Source: Pseudomonas putida (GTDB lineage: Bacteria; Pseudomonadota; Gammaproteobacteria; Pseudomonadales; Pseudomonadaceae). From it: 64,000 nt of DNA. Positions 54,951 to 63,945 of the stretch are shown piece by piece. The position numbers and the translations under genes were made by a program. A model generated the notes under the pieces. That model saw only the letters and a program-made list of their open reading frames with translations, was not told the DNA's origin and searched no databases. The number at the start of each line of letters is the position of its first letter. Position 1 is the first letter of the stretch. Location: contig NZ_CP029693.1 of assembly GCF_003228315.1 (NCBI RefSeq), positions 1,488,001 to 1,552,000 on the forward strand. The letters run 5' to 3'.

Positions 54951-55616
54951 TCAGATCAGCAAATCTTCGTAGAACGCACCGAACGGACGCTCCGGATGGG
55001 CGATCTGGATTTCCAGGATCCACAGGCCGGTGTTCGGGTACTGATCCAGATCCCCGAGATCCCCGCCGCGATAAATCGCATGGGGAAAATCGCTGACCCG
55101 GTGGCCCTTGATGTCCAGATTCAGCTTCCAGCCCATGGCCTGTGCCTGATCGGCGGCAAAGTCATACAGCGCCACGCCGGACACCCGCTCACTACGCCAG
55201 AAACTTTCGACCCGGTCGAACAATTCCTTGGCCGCCGCGGCACAGGCGATCATTTGCGGATCGGCACCGGTGGTGAAGGTCGCGCCGGCATCGCCTTCGT
55301 GCCCTTGCCAGACCACGCCCATGTCGATGAAGAAAATGTCCTGCTCCCCCAGTTCGGGGTCGCCTTCGGAACGCTGCTTGAAGGTCTTGAGGGTATTGGC
55401 GCCAAAGCGCACCAGCAGCGGGTGCCAGATGCGGTCCATGCCCATCTCTGCCAACACCTCCTTGCCGCGCAACTGCGCCTCGGACTCGCGCATGCCGGGG
55501 GTGATGACCCGGGCAATGCGCTCGATGGCCTCCCAGGTCATCTGCTGGGCGTGACGCATGGTTTCCAGCTGATAACGCTCACCAACCGCTTCTTTGTTGC
55601 TCAAGACCGTACTCAT
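54951..55616 (-). CDS. M24 family metallopeptidase-like protein (pita-bread fold)
   Basis: 221 residues, so only the catalytic domain, without the creatinase N-terminal domain. ATG at 55616 with AGGGAA nine bases upstream. Probable metal ligands are Asp in FFIDMGVVW, Asp in GDAGATF, His in GHRVSDFPHA, Glu in WILEIQIAH and Glu in YEDLL. It may be an aminopeptidase-like hydrolase, or a related creatinase-fold enzyme. No partner gene. Confidence 0.86.
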   Translation of the reverse strand: MSTVLSNKEAVGERYQLETMRHAQQMTWEAIERIARVITPGMRESEAQLRGKEVLAEMGMDRIWHPLLVRFGANTLKTFKQRSEGDPELGEQDIFFIDMGVVWQGHEGDAGATFTTGADPQMIACAAAAKELFDRVESFWRSERVSGVALYDFAADQAQAMGWKLNLDIKGHRVSDFPHAIYRGGDLGDLDQYPNTGLWILEIQIAHPERPFGAFYEDLLI

Positions 55617-55702
55617 CAATCATTCCCTGTTTTTAGTAGGTGCAGGCCAAACGCTATATAGCTTTTTATATTGCGACACCCCCGCCAACAAACGCAATCC
55701 AT

Positions 55703-55794
55703 TGTAGGAGCGAGCCTGCTCGCGAAGACGGAGTGTCAGTCGACATCAGTGCTGACTGATAGACCGCTTTCGCGAGCAGGCTCGCTCCCACAGG
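55703..55794. repeat. REP doublet (GCGAGC class)
   Basis: TGTAGGAGCGAGCCTGCTC with GCGAAG and an inverted copy ending CTCGCTCCCACAGG. The second arm has C for T at one place. Confidence 0.88.
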
Positions 55795-55830
55795 TTTTGC
55801 ATCGCCCACCCGCTTCAATCCACACAAAAA

Positions 55831-55858
55831 CCTGTGGGAGCAAGGCTTGCCCGCGATG
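55831..55858. repeat. Single REP unit
   Basis: CCTGTGGGAGCAAGGCTTGC plus CCGCGATG, an isolated unit with the GTGGGAGC variant. Confidence 0.75.
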
Positions 55859-55977
55859 AGGCCCGCACATTCAGCCGAGAAATCGACCACTGATCCGACA
55901 ATTTGCCTTCGCCCAATAAAAACATATTTTCATGCTTTAATTGATATTGTCATCTCAACCAACACGAGGGTGCCGTC

Positions 55978-56604
55978 ATGAACATCAAGATACTGGCTCT
56001 GATCCTGCTGGCCTTCTGCGCACAACCGGCCTGGAGCGCCACACCCGCTGCTTCCCCCACCGCCGACAGCGCGGCGTTGACCACGCGTCTGGCGCTGCGT
56101 GATTTGTGGGGCGAGCACATTTTCTGGATCAGGACCTACGCACAGGCCAACCAGGCCGGCGATCAGAAACAGGCCAAGGTCGCGGCCGATCAGGTGGTCG
56201 CCAACGCCACCCAAATCGCCAACAGCATCGCCCCGCTCTACGGCCAGCCAGCGGCTGACCAACTGCTCAAACTGCTGGCCGGTCACTGGGGCGCGGTGAA
56301 ACACTACAGCGATGCCACGGTGGCCAAGGACGCCAAGGGCAAACAAGCCGCCGTCACCGACTTGACCAGCAATGCCAAGGCCATTGCGGCGTTCCTGGCC
56401 AAGGCCAACCCGAACTTGCCGGAAGCGACGCTGGTGAACATGCTGGCAGCCCACGGCGGCCACCACATTGCGCAGATCGATGAATTCGCCGCCCATAACT
56501 ATGCTGGCGAAGCCAAGACCTGGGACATGATGCGCGAGCACATCCTGGCACTGGCCGACGCGTTGACCGCTGCGCTGGTCAAACAATTCCCCGACAAATT
56601 CTGA
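55978..56604 (+). CDS. Unknown periplasmic helical protein with conserved-type His pattern
   Basis: 208 residues. A signal peptide covers residues 1-20 (MNIKILALILLAFCAQPAWS, then ATPA). The rest is mainly helical, rich in Ala, with histidines at likely helix positions: LWGEHIFWIR, LAGHWGAVKHYS, AAHGGHHIAQIDEFAAHNY and REHILALAD. The pattern resembles a metal- or heme-binding four-helix bundle, but I do not recognise the family. It lies 9 bases before a SufR-like regulator gene, with which it is co-transcribed. Confidence 0.75.
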   Translation: MNIKILALILLAFCAQPAWSATPAASPTADSAALTTRLALRDLWGEHIFWIRTYAQANQAGDQKQAKVAADQVVANATQIANSIAPLYGQPAADQLLKLLAGHWGAVKHYSDATVAKDAKGKQAAVTDLTSNAKAIAAFLAKANPNLPEATLVNMLAAHGGHHIAQIDEFAAHNYAGEAKTWDMMREHILALADALTAALVKQFPDKF

Positions 56605-56613
56605 GGACGCCAC

Positions 56614-57258
56614 ATGCTGGAAGGACTGGGCCGAACACAGCAGGACTTGCTCAATGCATTGCTGCACCATGCCGGCGGCATGAGCATTGACGAGTTGGCC
56701 GAGCACCTGGCGGTCACGCGCACGGCGATTCGCCAACACCTGGCGGCGTTGGAGCGTGATGGCCTGGTGCTGCGCGGCGAGACCCGGCCGACGGGGCGGC
56801 GGCCGGAGCAACTGTATCGGCTCACTGACCACGCCCGGGAACAATTCCCGCGCCAGTATCAGTTGCTGGCCAGCGCGCTGATCGATGAAGTGGCCGACAT
56901 CATCGGCCCCGAGGCGCTGGCCACGCTGATGCGCAGCCTGGGCCGCAAACTGGCCCAGGACCGCGAACAGCAGGTCGTCGACGAAGCGAAGATCGTCCAG
57001 CACATGAATGAAGCGGGCTACGAGGCCGAGGTGTTCTTTCGCTCGGCGGGCGATGCGCAGATCGTCGCCCACAACTGCGTGTTCCACCGCCTGGCCGCGG
57101 CCCATCCGGTGGTCTGCGAGCTGGACCTGGCCTTGATCGGCACCCTGGGCGGCGCCGATGTCGAACACAGTGAATGCATGGTGCGTGGCGGGCATGTCTG
57201 TCGTTTCAAATTGCGCCCGAGTGAGCCTGCGCAGGACACTGAACCCGAAATCCATTGA
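56614..57258 (+). CDS. Helix-turn-helix regulator with Fe-S-type cysteine cluster (SufR-like)
   Basis: 214 residues. Residues 7-70 form a winged helix (QQDLLNALLHHAGGMSIDEL, LAVTRTAIRQHLAALERDGL). The C-terminal domain has four cysteines spaced C-x12-C-x19-C-x7-C (NCVFHRLAAAHPVVCELD, then ECMVRGGHVCRF), which suggests an iron-sulfur cluster as in SufR. It would sense iron, oxygen or nitric oxide. It follows the unknown periplasmic protein gene by 9 bases and may control it. Confidence 0.85.
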   Translation: MLEGLGRTQQDLLNALLHHAGGMSIDELAEHLAVTRTAIRQHLAALERDGLVLRGETRPTGRRPEQLYRLTDHAREQFPRQYQLLASALIDEVADIIGPEALATLMRSLGRKLAQDREQQVVDEAKIVQHMNEAGYEAEVFFRSAGDAQIVAHNCVFHRLAAAHPVVCELDLALIGTLGGADVEHSECMVRGGHVCRFKLRPSEPAQDTEPEIH

Positions 57259-57411
57259 CGGAAAAAATCCCCCCTCCGCTGCGTTCGTCGGATACGCAGC
57301 GCCATCGGCAAATCTCCCCGGCAGCCTCTTGAACTAGTTGGTGGGCGCCAGTCTAAGAGCGGCAAATAACGCTTCCCAAACCGTTGTCATCTCACTTCGA
57401 GTTGCCGCCCC

Positions 57412-58272
57412 ATGCGCCAAACCGCTCTCGCCTTGCGCTTCACTTCGCTGTGCCTGTTGACCTCCCTTCCCCTCTTTGCAGCCCCCGCCCATGCCGGTGC
57501 GGAGCGCCAACTGGTGGACGCCATCAACGATTACCGCGCCCACCCCGAAGGCTGCGGCCGCCGCCCCGCTCAACGACTGTCTCCCCTGGCGCTCAAATCC
57601 AATCTGGCGTTGCCGGTGGGTTATGGCGGCGCCATGCGCGAGAGGTTAAAGGCGTCGGGCTATCAGGCGGTGGCGGTGCGCAGTATTCGCGTGGTGGGCG
57701 CGCAGGATGCCGACGACGCCTTCGACCTGCTGCAGGAAGAACATTGCTCCGCCCTGCTGGACAGCCAGTACAGCGACGTCGGCGTCAGCCGCAGCCGTGG
57801 CGAATGGCAAGTGGTACTGGCAAAGCCGGTGCTGGACAGCCAGATGGCGGACGGCCGATCGGTTGCCAAAAGCTTGCTCGCGCAAGTCAACGCCGCCCGG
57901 GCCAAACCGCGCATGTGTGGTCGCCAGCGCTTCGCCGCCGCCCGGCCACTGGCCTGGAACCCCAACCTGGGCGCCGCCGCCCAAGGCCACAGCAAAGCCA
58001 TGGCCTACGGCAACTACTTCGCCCACGAAGACCCGGATGGCGACATGCCGGCGGATCGGGCACGGGCCGCCGGTTACCGGGGCCGGCAGATCGGCGAAAA
58101 CATCGCCGCCGGCCAGGGCTCACCGAGCAAGGCCATGGCCGGCTGGCTGGCGAGCCCCGGGCATTGCGCGAACTTGATGAACCCGATGTTTACCCAGGTG
58201 GGTGCGGGGTTTGCGACGCAGGCGCGTAGTGATGAGGGGGTTTACTGGACCATGTTGTTCGGGGCGCCTTGA
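57412..58272 (+). CDS. CAP/SCP-domain extracellular protein
   Basis: 286 residues. A signal peptide covers about residues 1-27 (RFTSLCLLTSLPLFAAPAHA). The last 130 residues form a CAP (CRISP/Ag5/PR-1) domain: LLAQVNAARAKPRMCG, AAQGHSKAMAYGNYFAHEDPD and GENIAAGQGSP with the paired His and Glu. A first, degenerate half has a similar opening (LVDAINDYRAHPEGCG). The role is unknown. Related proteins are secreted or periplasmic. Confidence 0.88.
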   Translation: MRQTALALRFTSLCLLTSLPLFAAPAHAGAERQLVDAINDYRAHPEGCGRRPAQRLSPLALKSNLALPVGYGGAMRERLKASGYQAVAVRSIRVVGAQDADDAFDLLQEEHCSALLDSQYSDVGVSRSRGEWQVVLAKPVLDSQMADGRSVAKSLLAQVNAARAKPRMCGRQRFAAARPLAWNPNLGAAAQGHSKAMAYGNYFAHEDPDGDMPADRARAAGYRGRQIGENIAAGQGSPSKAMAGWLASPGHCANLMNPMFTQVGAGFATQARSDEGVYWTMLFGAP

Positions 58273-58273
58273 G

Positions 58274-58369
58274 AAAAGATCGCAGCCTGCGGCAGCTCCT
58301 ACACGTCCGGTGTTCGTCGCAATGTGAACACGGTCCTCTGTAGGAGCTGCCGCAGGCTGCGATCTTTTG
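58274..58369. repeat. REP doublet (GCTGCGATC class), tail-to-tail
   Basis: AAAAGATCGCAGCCTGCGGC with AGCTCCTACA, then CTGTAGGAGCTGCCGCAGGC with TGCGATCTTTT. The GTAGGAGC ends face inward, unlike most pairs here. Confidence 0.9.
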
Positions 58370-58391
58370 CTCTTCAACCCAACAAACTCCC

Positions 58392-59402
58392 CTACTTGAC
58401 CAACCGCGTCTCCTTCGAAGGCCGATACCCAAAGTACGAGCTGTAGCACTTGCTGAAATGACTCGGCGACACAAAACCACAAGCCACCGATACCTCAACA
58501 ATGCTCAACGAAGTGTGCTGCAACAACCGCCGTGCCTCGGTGATGCGCAAGTCCATGTAATAGCGCTGCGGCGTGGTGCCCAGTTGTTCCTTGAACAGCC
58601 GCTCGATCTGCCGGCGGGAGCGGCCGGCGTATTCGCAGAGTGCTTCCATTTCCAGCGGTTCTTCAAGGTTGGCGTCCATCAGGTTGATCACTTCGCGCAG
58701 CGGGCCGCAGACCGAGGCGTTCAACGAGGGTTTGATGCGCCGGTAACGGGAGGCTTCGAACGCCAGGATGTCTTCGATGCCGTCGGTCAAGGCCTTGTCG
58801 TGCAGCCCGCGGATCCACTCCAGCGCCATATAGAAAGTGCCATTCGGGCTGGAGGCGGTCATGCGATCGCGGTCCACCACATAGGCTTCGCTGGTGACCT
58901 GGGTCATTTTGGCGATTTCCGCCAGCGCCGGGCGATGTTCGGGGTGGATCGCACAGCGATAGCCGTCAAGCAAACCGGCGCGTCCGAGGAACCAGGCGCC
59001 GTTCCACACCCCGGCCAGGGTCACGCCCTGCTCGGCGGCGTCCTGCAAAAGATTGATCAACGCTTCATCGGCCTTGAGTGCGGTGCGATAGCCGCCACAC
59101 ACCACCAGCAAGTCCAGTTCCTGAATTTCGGCGTGACTCAGGCAAGCGTCGGGACGGATCACCAGGCCCAGATCGCTGATCACTTCCCCTTCGGCCAGGC
59201 CAAAGGTTTTGCTGGAAAACAGCTCGGGGCGCAGCAGGTTGGCCGTGACCACCGTGTCCAACGCCTGGGTGAACGCCGGCAAGGAAAAATGCTCCAGCAG
59301 CAGAAACCCCGCGCGGGCGCGCACGGACTGGCCTTCATGCTCATTGAGGTAGCGCAGGTTCTTGCCCTTCATGCCACCGCTGAACTGACGTCGCTCTACC
59401 AA
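58392..59402 (-). CDS. GlxA family transcriptional regulator (DJ-1/PfpI plus AraC HTH)
   Basis: 336 residues if the TTG at 59402 is used, which has AGAGG six bases upstream. An ATG ten codons later (MKGKNLR) is the alternative. The N-terminal half is a DJ-1/PfpI-like domain (VRARAGFLLLEHFSLPAFTQ, LDLLVVCGGYRT, GVWNGAWFLGRAGLL). The C-terminal half is an AraC domain (ALCEYAGRSRRQIERLFKEQ, VSVACGFVSPSHFSKCYSSY). Relatives control arginine, betaine and carnitine use in Pseudomonas. No target gene is adjacent. Confidence 0.88.
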   Translation of the reverse strand: MVERRQFSGGMKGKNLRYLNEHEGQSVRARAGFLLLEHFSLPAFTQALDTVVTANLLRPELFSSKTFGLAEGEVISDLGLVIRPDACLSHAEIQELDLLVVCGGYRTALKADEALINLLQDAAEQGVTLAGVWNGAWFLGRAGLLDGYRCAIHPEHRPALAEIAKMTQVTSEAYVVDRDRMTASSPNGTFYMALEWIRGLHDKALTDGIEDILAFEASRYRRIKPSLNASVCGPLREVINLMDANLEEPLEMEALCEYAGRSRRQIERLFKEQLGTTPQRYYMDLRITEARRLLQHTSLSIVEVSVACGFVSPSHFSKCYSSYFGYRPSKETRLVK

Positions 59403-59559
59403 CGCGTGCCTCTTTTTGTCTGGATGAAGTACATAGGGTTAAACGCCTTGAGAACTGACTTTGCCGCTCTGTTTACGCATATTGAAACCCGTTAGCAATA
59501 CTGCACTTCAGACAACCGATCACCCGGTTGTCTGAAGATTGTCAGGAAAGTGCCAAACC

Positions 59560-60192
59560 TCAAGCCGGCCGACGCACCACCCTCACCTTCCCGCTGTTGC
59601 CACCGCCACAGAAAAACCGCTCGCCGCCGTCGGACTCAAGCCCCGACACGCCAATGCCGGCGGGCAACTTCAGGCTCTCCAGCACTTCGCCGGTGCGCGA
59701 ATCGACCCGGCGCAATTCACTCTCCTCGCCTTCCCAGGTGCCATGCCACAGCGCGCCCTCGACCCAGGTCACACCCGTAACAAAGCGGTTGGACTCCAGG
59801 GTTCGCAGGATCGCGCCGCTTTCCGGATCGATCCGGTGGATCTTGCGCTCGCGATACTCGCCCACCCACAGCGAACCTTCGGCCCAGGTCAGCCCGGAAT
59901 CGTTGCCGCCGCCGGGCGCCGGAATCGTCGAGAGGACCTTGCCGGTTTGCGGGTCGATTTTCTGGATGCGGTCCTCGGCAATCTGGAACAGGTGCTTGCC
60001 ATCGAACGCAGTGCCGGCGTGGGCGGCGACATCGATCGAGCGCACAGGCTGGCCCTTGTCAGGGTCCAGGGCATTGAGTTTTTCGCCGCTGGCAAACCAG
60101 ACCTGGCGACCGTCCCAGGTCAGACCGTGTACGTGATCGATCCCTTCGAAGGGACCGTATTCACGGAGAATTTCAGCTGCTGACTGTTTCAT
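59560..60192 (-). CDS. Beta-propeller protein (glutamine-cyclotransferase/PQQ-propeller-like)
   Basis: 210 residues built of repeated blades of about 40 residues: GLTWDGRQVWFASGEKLNAL, RIQKIDPQTGKVLSTI, GLTWAEGSLWVGEYRERKIH and GVTWVEGALWHGTWEGEESE. No signal peptide. It resembles short propeller proteins rather than a defined enzyme. It begins 36 bases after the TPR/winged-helix regulator gene ends and may be co-transcribed with it. Confidence 0.8.
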   Translation of the reverse strand: MKQSAAEILREYGPFEGIDHVHGLTWDGRQVWFASGEKLNALDPDKGQPVRSIDVAAHAGTAFDGKHLFQIAEDRIQKIDPQTGKVLSTIPAPGGGNDSGLTWAEGSLWVGEYRERKIHRIDPESGAILRTLESNRFVTGVTWVEGALWHGTWEGEESELRRVDSRTGEVLESLKLPAGIGVSGLESDGGERFFCGGGNSGKVRVVRRPA

Positions 60193-60228
60193 TTCGGTGT
60201 TCCTCGCAAGGGGTTGGTGGCGTTCATC

Positions 60229-61449
60229 CTAGCCACCGGGCAGCGGCACCGGGAGTAACAAGGTCGTCGCGAAACCGGGCACCGACGGCGTCAGCCAACG
60301 CCGCGCCCGGCCCTGTCCGAACGACTGCACCTTGCCCTGCGCCGCCAGCGTATCGAGGGCTCGCTGCACGGTGCGCTGGCTGCTGCGGAGCGCCAACGCC
60401 AACGCCGAACTCGACCAGGACTCGCCATCGCTGAGCAAGGCGAACAGCGCCGCGAACTTTTCCTCGACCGGGGGTGTGAGCAGCACGACGTCGGGGGATG
60501 TCTGCGAGACCAAGGCAAATCCGCGCTTGGTGGCAGTGATACCGGCCAGGGGCTTGAGCGCCACGCGCAGTCGTCCGATTTCAACCCGCAGGCGGGCGCG
60601 GTGGGATTCGTCACTGAGTTTCAGGCGGAAGGCCCGGGCGATGAGCGTTTCGCGCGGCACATCGTTGGGCCAGGCTTCGGCCAGCGCACGCACGAGGATG
60701 AACAGGATGGGGCGGGTCGCCAGCGACACCGACATGCCGGCGCCGCGCACGACGTAGCGGCAGGCGTCCACCACCAGTGATGTCGAGGCGAGCAGCGCTT
60801 CTACATCCTCCAGCGACAGCGGCCGTTGTTGGCCCTGAACGATCAGTTGCGCGGCGGGGCTATCAAGCTGTTGTACGGCGCTGTCCACCTCCGCGAGCAA
60901 GGCGGGAATCGCCGACTGCCGCGCGGCGACTTCGGCCCTGACCAAAGCGGCGCGAGCAGCCTGGGATTGCAGGTGACGCATGGCGATGCCCGCCGCCACC
61001 AGTTCGTGGGTGGCCCGCAGTGGCATCGGCAAGGTGGCCGGGTCCAGTTGCGCGAGTTTTTCCTGCGCCTCGTTGAGCTGCCCGATCAACAGCAAGCGGC
61101 GGATATCCAGATAACGCGCGTGGGCCGCGTTGACCCAATCGCCATGCGCCTCCAGCGTTTCTCGCGCCGCCTCCAGAGCCTGCACCGGCCAGCCAAGCTC
61201 TCTTGATGCCAGCGCGATCTCGGCCTCGGCGACCATGCAGCGTGCCCGAGCCATCGTTTCCCTCGGCCCGAACGCCCTTGCCGCCCGCCGCACCAGCTCC
61301 CTGGCTCGCACCAGATCGCCCAGCTGCGCCATGGCAATCCCGCGCAACGCCAGCGCCGGCGCGTCCTCACGCAACGCCACCCGATCCAGCGCCCCCAGCG
61401 GATCCCCCGCCGCCAACGCCTGGGCGGCGGCGGTGATCAGCGAGTCCAT
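60229..61449 (-). CDS. TPR-containing transcriptional regulator with two winged-helix regions
   Basis: 406 residues from the ATG at 61449. Longer in-frame extensions contain REP sequence and are rejected. Residues 1-200 are helical TPR-like repeats (ALALRGIAMAQLGDLVRARE, MVAEAEIALASRELGWPVQA). Residues 275-330 resemble the OmpR C-terminal winged helix (RLRVEIGRLRVALKPLAGIT, ATKRGFAL). Residues 340-390 form a second winged helix (SSSALALALRSSQRTVQRAL). It is a one-component regulator with unknown signal, next to the propeller gene. Confidence 0.75.
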   Translation of the reverse strand: MDSLITAAAQALAAGDPLGALDRVALREDAPALALRGIAMAQLGDLVRARELVRRAARAFGPRETMARARCMVAEAEIALASRELGWPVQALEAARETLEAHGDWVNAAHARYLDIRRLLLIGQLNEAQEKLAQLDPATLPMPLRATHELVAAGIAMRHLQSQAARAALVRAEVAARQSAIPALLAEVDSAVQQLDSPAAQLIVQGQQRPLSLEDVEALLASTSLVVDACRYVVRGAGMSVSLATRPILFILVRALAEAWPNDVPRETLIARAFRLKLSDESHRARLRVEIGRLRVALKPLAGITATKRGFALVSQTSPDVVLLTPPVEEKFAALFALLSDGESWSSSALALALRSSQRTVQRALDTLAAQGKVQSFGQGRARRWLTPSVPGFATTLLLPVPLPGG

Positions 61450-61534
61450 TGCGGTCCTGCCATGGGAATGACTCCTGGGATGGGTGGCTGCTATTGAGTT
61501 TATCTCAGGGTGGTTGCGGCGCCTGGTCTGACGC

Positions 61535-61599
61535 CATCGCGGGCAAGCCCAGCTCCCACAGGTATGCGAAACCTGTGGGAGCTGGGCTTGCCCGCGATG
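61535..61599. repeat. REP pair, tail-to-tail
   Basis: CATCGCGGGCAAGCCCAGCTCCCACAGG and the inverted unit CCTGTGGGAGCTGGGCTTGC with CCGCGATG, separated by a few bases. Confidence 0.88.
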
Positions 61600-61706
61600 A
61601 ACGATGACGCGCTTGATCTGATACACCACGGTACCAGAGCACCAACAGCGTCTATCCTGTCACCTCGCCCCCCCAAAAAAACTGCAAAGCTGCCGGGAGT
61701 AACGCC

Positions 61707-61985
61707 ATGAACACCTATCAGCCCGTGAACTGCGACCTGTACGACTATCTGGAAATCGCTTGCCTGCGCGGCTACCGGCTGGATATCGAATTGAGGGACG
61801 GCGCACGCCTGACCGCCAAGGCACTGACGACGCGCACTGCCAGCAGCAAGGAGGAGTTTCTCCTGCTGGAAACGGCCGACGGCCAGCAGGAAGTCCGTCT
61901 GGACCAACTGCTGGCCATCACACCGCTGGATGCCAATGCGCAGTTCGGCCGGGTGGCGTTTTCCGATGCGATCTGCACCTTCTGA
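61707..61985 (+). CDS. rof: Rho-binding antiterminator Rof
   Basis: 92 residues. The start YQPVNCDLYDYLEIACLRGY and the segment TADGQQEVRLDQLLAITP match the Rof/YaeO pattern. The family binds the Rho primary RNA site and blocks termination. GGGAG lies seven bases before ATG. It stands alone between a regulator and a REP doublet. Confidence 0.9.
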   Translation: MNTYQPVNCDLYDYLEIACLRGYRLDIELRDGARLTAKALTTRTASSKEEFLLLETADGQQEVRLDQLLAITPLDANAQFGRVAFSDAICTF

Positions 61986-61996
61986 TACCCACGGCC

Positions 61997-62078
61997 CTGT
62001 AGGAGCTGCCGCAGGCTGCGATCTTTTGATTTTTAAAAACAAGATCAAAAGATCGCAGCCTGCGGCAGCTCCTACAGG
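61997..62078. repeat. REP doublet (GCTGCGATC class)
   Basis: CTGTAGGAGCTGCCGCAGGC with TGCGATCTTTTGAT and a perfect inverted copy, separated by about 13 bases. Confidence 0.92.
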
Positions 62079-62084
62079 GGTTGC

Positions 62085-62834
62085 TCAAACCAGTGACATG
62101 CCACCGTCCACAAGCAACTCAATGCCATTGACAAAGGAACTGTCGCTGGACGCCAGGTAAAGCGCCGCCTGCGCCAGTTCATTGGCCTCGCCCACGCGCC
62201 CTGCCGGAATCATGTCCGCCAGCATCTTCATGAACCCCGGACGCTGATCTTCCGATACCCCCATTTTGCCAATGATCGCCGTATCCACCGGGCCGGGGCT
62301 CAGCACGTTGACGCGGATCCTGCGCATGCGCAGTTCCAGCGCCCAGTTGCGCGCAAACGCCGCGATGGCCGCTTTGGATCCGGCGTACACCGCGTGGCCT
62401 TCGAACACTTTGGTGGCGGCCAGGGAGTTGGTCAGAATGACGCTGGCACCATCGCGCAACACGGGTGTGATCGCCTGAACGCCGAAAAATACTCCGCGGG
62501 TGTTGATGTTGAATTGCGCATCGAACGCCTCTGGCGTGACCTGCTGCGAGGGCGTCGGGGTGACGATTCCGGCATTGGCCATGTAGATGTCCAGCGCCCC
62601 GAATCGCTCGCGCACCTGTTCGGCCACGTCGGCATGATGTTCGAGGCTGGCGACATCGCCCTGGATGCCGATGGCGCCATGCCCGATCTGGCGCACGGCC
62701 TCGTCCAGAATCTCCTGGCGCCGGGCGGTGATGATCACCTGTGCGCCCTGTTCGGCGAACAGACAGGCCGAGGCCAGACCGATCCCGCTATTGCCGCCGG
62801 TGATCACCGCGACCTTTCCTTCAAGACGTTGCAT
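62085..62834 (-). CDS. Short-chain dehydrogenase/reductase (SDR)
   Basis: 249 residues from the ATG at 62834. The NAD(P) motif is VAVITGGNSGIGLA, followed by the NAG motif (YMANAGIV), Ser in ILTNSLAA, and YAGSKAA (catalytic Tyr and Lys). The C-terminal NVLSPGPVDT and FVNGIELLVDGG complete the classical SDR pattern. Substrate unknown. Divergent from the LysR gene, which probably regulates it. Confidence 0.92.
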   Translation of the reverse strand: MQRLEGKVAVITGGNSGIGLASACLFAEQGAQVIITARRQEILDEAVRQIGHGAIGIQGDVASLEHHADVAEQVRERFGALDIYMANAGIVTPTPSQQVTPEAFDAQFNINTRGVFFGVQAITPVLRDGASVILTNSLAATKVFEGHAVYAGSKAAIAAFARNWALELRMRRIRVNVLSPGPVDTAIIGKMGVSEDQRPGFMKMLADMIPAGRVGEANELAQAALYLASSDSSFVNGIELLVDGGMSLV

Positions 62835-62932
62835 GTGCTGACTCCGCTGGTTGAAAGCGCGCAGTATCATGTCCGCCCATTGCGCCAAACAGTCCTGAAA
62901 ACGGCACATCAGTTGTGCCCTGGAGTCACACC

Positions 62933-63829
62933 ATGTCGAGCCTGTTGAACCAGTCGGCCAGCTTGATTGCCTTTGTCCGCGCGGTCGAAGCCGGTTCGTT
63001 CAGCGCTGCGGCGCGTAACGCCGGCACCACGCCTTCGGCCATTTCAAAGAGCATCGCGCGGCTGGAAGCGGAGCTGAATGCCAAGCTGTTCCGCCGCTCC
63101 ACACGGATGCTCAGCCTGACGCCCGAGGGTCAGGCGTTTTTCGAGCGCGTTGCGCCACTGTTGCAGGCCATTGATGACAGCGCCGATGCCCTGCGCCACA
63201 CCGGCGGTGCCCGGGGTCATTTGCGGGTCAGCATGCCCAGTGAAATCGGGCGATTGCTGATGCCGCGAATTCACTCGGTGTTCCTCGCCGATCACCCGCA
63301 GGTGGAGCTGGACCTGACCCTGGTCGATCATCGTGTCGAACTGATTCGCGAGGGTTACGACGTGATCTTTCGCGTCGGCAGCCTGGCCGACAGCGACCTC
63401 AAAAGCCGCACCCTGGCCCAGCTCGACATGGCGCTGGTGGCGTCCCCGGCGTTTCTCGATCAATGGGGCAATCCCTCGTCCATCGACCAATTGCGTGCCC
63501 TGCCCTTTGTGCGTTATCAGCTCAATGGCCACACCCTGCCCATCGTTTTCGCCAACGGAGAAACCTTGGTGGCACGCGGGCGCATCGGGCTTGATTCGGG
63601 GTTCGGCCTGCGGGCTGCGGTACTGGAAGGGATGGGCGTCGCTTATTTGATGAAGTGCACGGTGCAGCAGGATCTGGATCGGGGTGATCTGCTGCAGGTG
63701 CTGCCCGAGGAAAAACTGCCAGCGCGGGCGATCCATTCGCTGCATGCGTTTGGCACGTTGACGCCGATTCGGATCAAGTTGTTTGCCGATTTTGTACAGC
63801 AAGAGTTGTTGCGACTGAACGAAGATTGA
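62933..63829 (+). CDS. LysR family transcriptional regulator (CrgA-like)
   Basis: 298 residues. The helix-turn-helix is LIAFVRAVEAGSFSAAARNA with TTPSAISKSIARLEAELNAK. The effector domain has the LRVSMPSEIGR and DVIFRVG segments typical of the YafC/CrgA subgroup. Divergent from the SDR gene with a 98-base shared control region. Confidence 0.92.
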   Translation: MSSLLNQSASLIAFVRAVEAGSFSAAARNAGTTPSAISKSIARLEAELNAKLFRRSTRMLSLTPEGQAFFERVAPLLQAIDDSADALRHTGGARGHLRVSMPSEIGRLLMPRIHSVFLADHPQVELDLTLVDHRVELIREGYDVIFRVGSLADSDLKSRTLAQLDMALVASPAFLDQWGNPSSIDQLRALPFVRYQLNGHTLPIVFANGETLVARGRIGLDSGFGLRAAVLEGMGVAYLMKCTVQQDLDRGDLLQVLPEEKLPARAIHSLHAFGTLTPIRIKLFADFVQQELLRLNED

Positions 63830-63848
63830 CGGTCCAGCACCACCCAAT

Positions 63849-63936
63849 CTGTAGGAGCTGTCGAGCGAAGCGAGGCTGCGATCTTTTGACCTTCAAAAGC
63901 AAAATCAAAAGATCGCAGCCTGCGGCAGCTCCTACA
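63849..63936. repeat. REP doublet (GCTGCGATC class)
   Basis: CTGTAGGAGCTGTCGAGCGAAGCGAGGCTGCGATC in the first arm has an insertion relative to the second, GATCGCAGCCTGCGGCAGCTCCTACA. Confidence 0.85.
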
Positions 63937-63945
63937 AAAAGCGGG

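Larger units (their letters stand above)
55617..55977. other. Gap with REP sequences, no gene
   Basis: 361 bases. A REP doublet lies at 55703-55794 and a single unit at 55831-55858. The last 80 bases hold an AT-rich stretch before the periplasmic protein gene and AACACGAGG as its ribosome site. No open frame of protein-like character. Confidence 0.7.

Noticed and set aside
61450..61629. N-terminal extension of the TPR regulator
   Set aside because: The extension lies over a REP pair and is not protein-like; the ATG at 61449 begins the helical domain.
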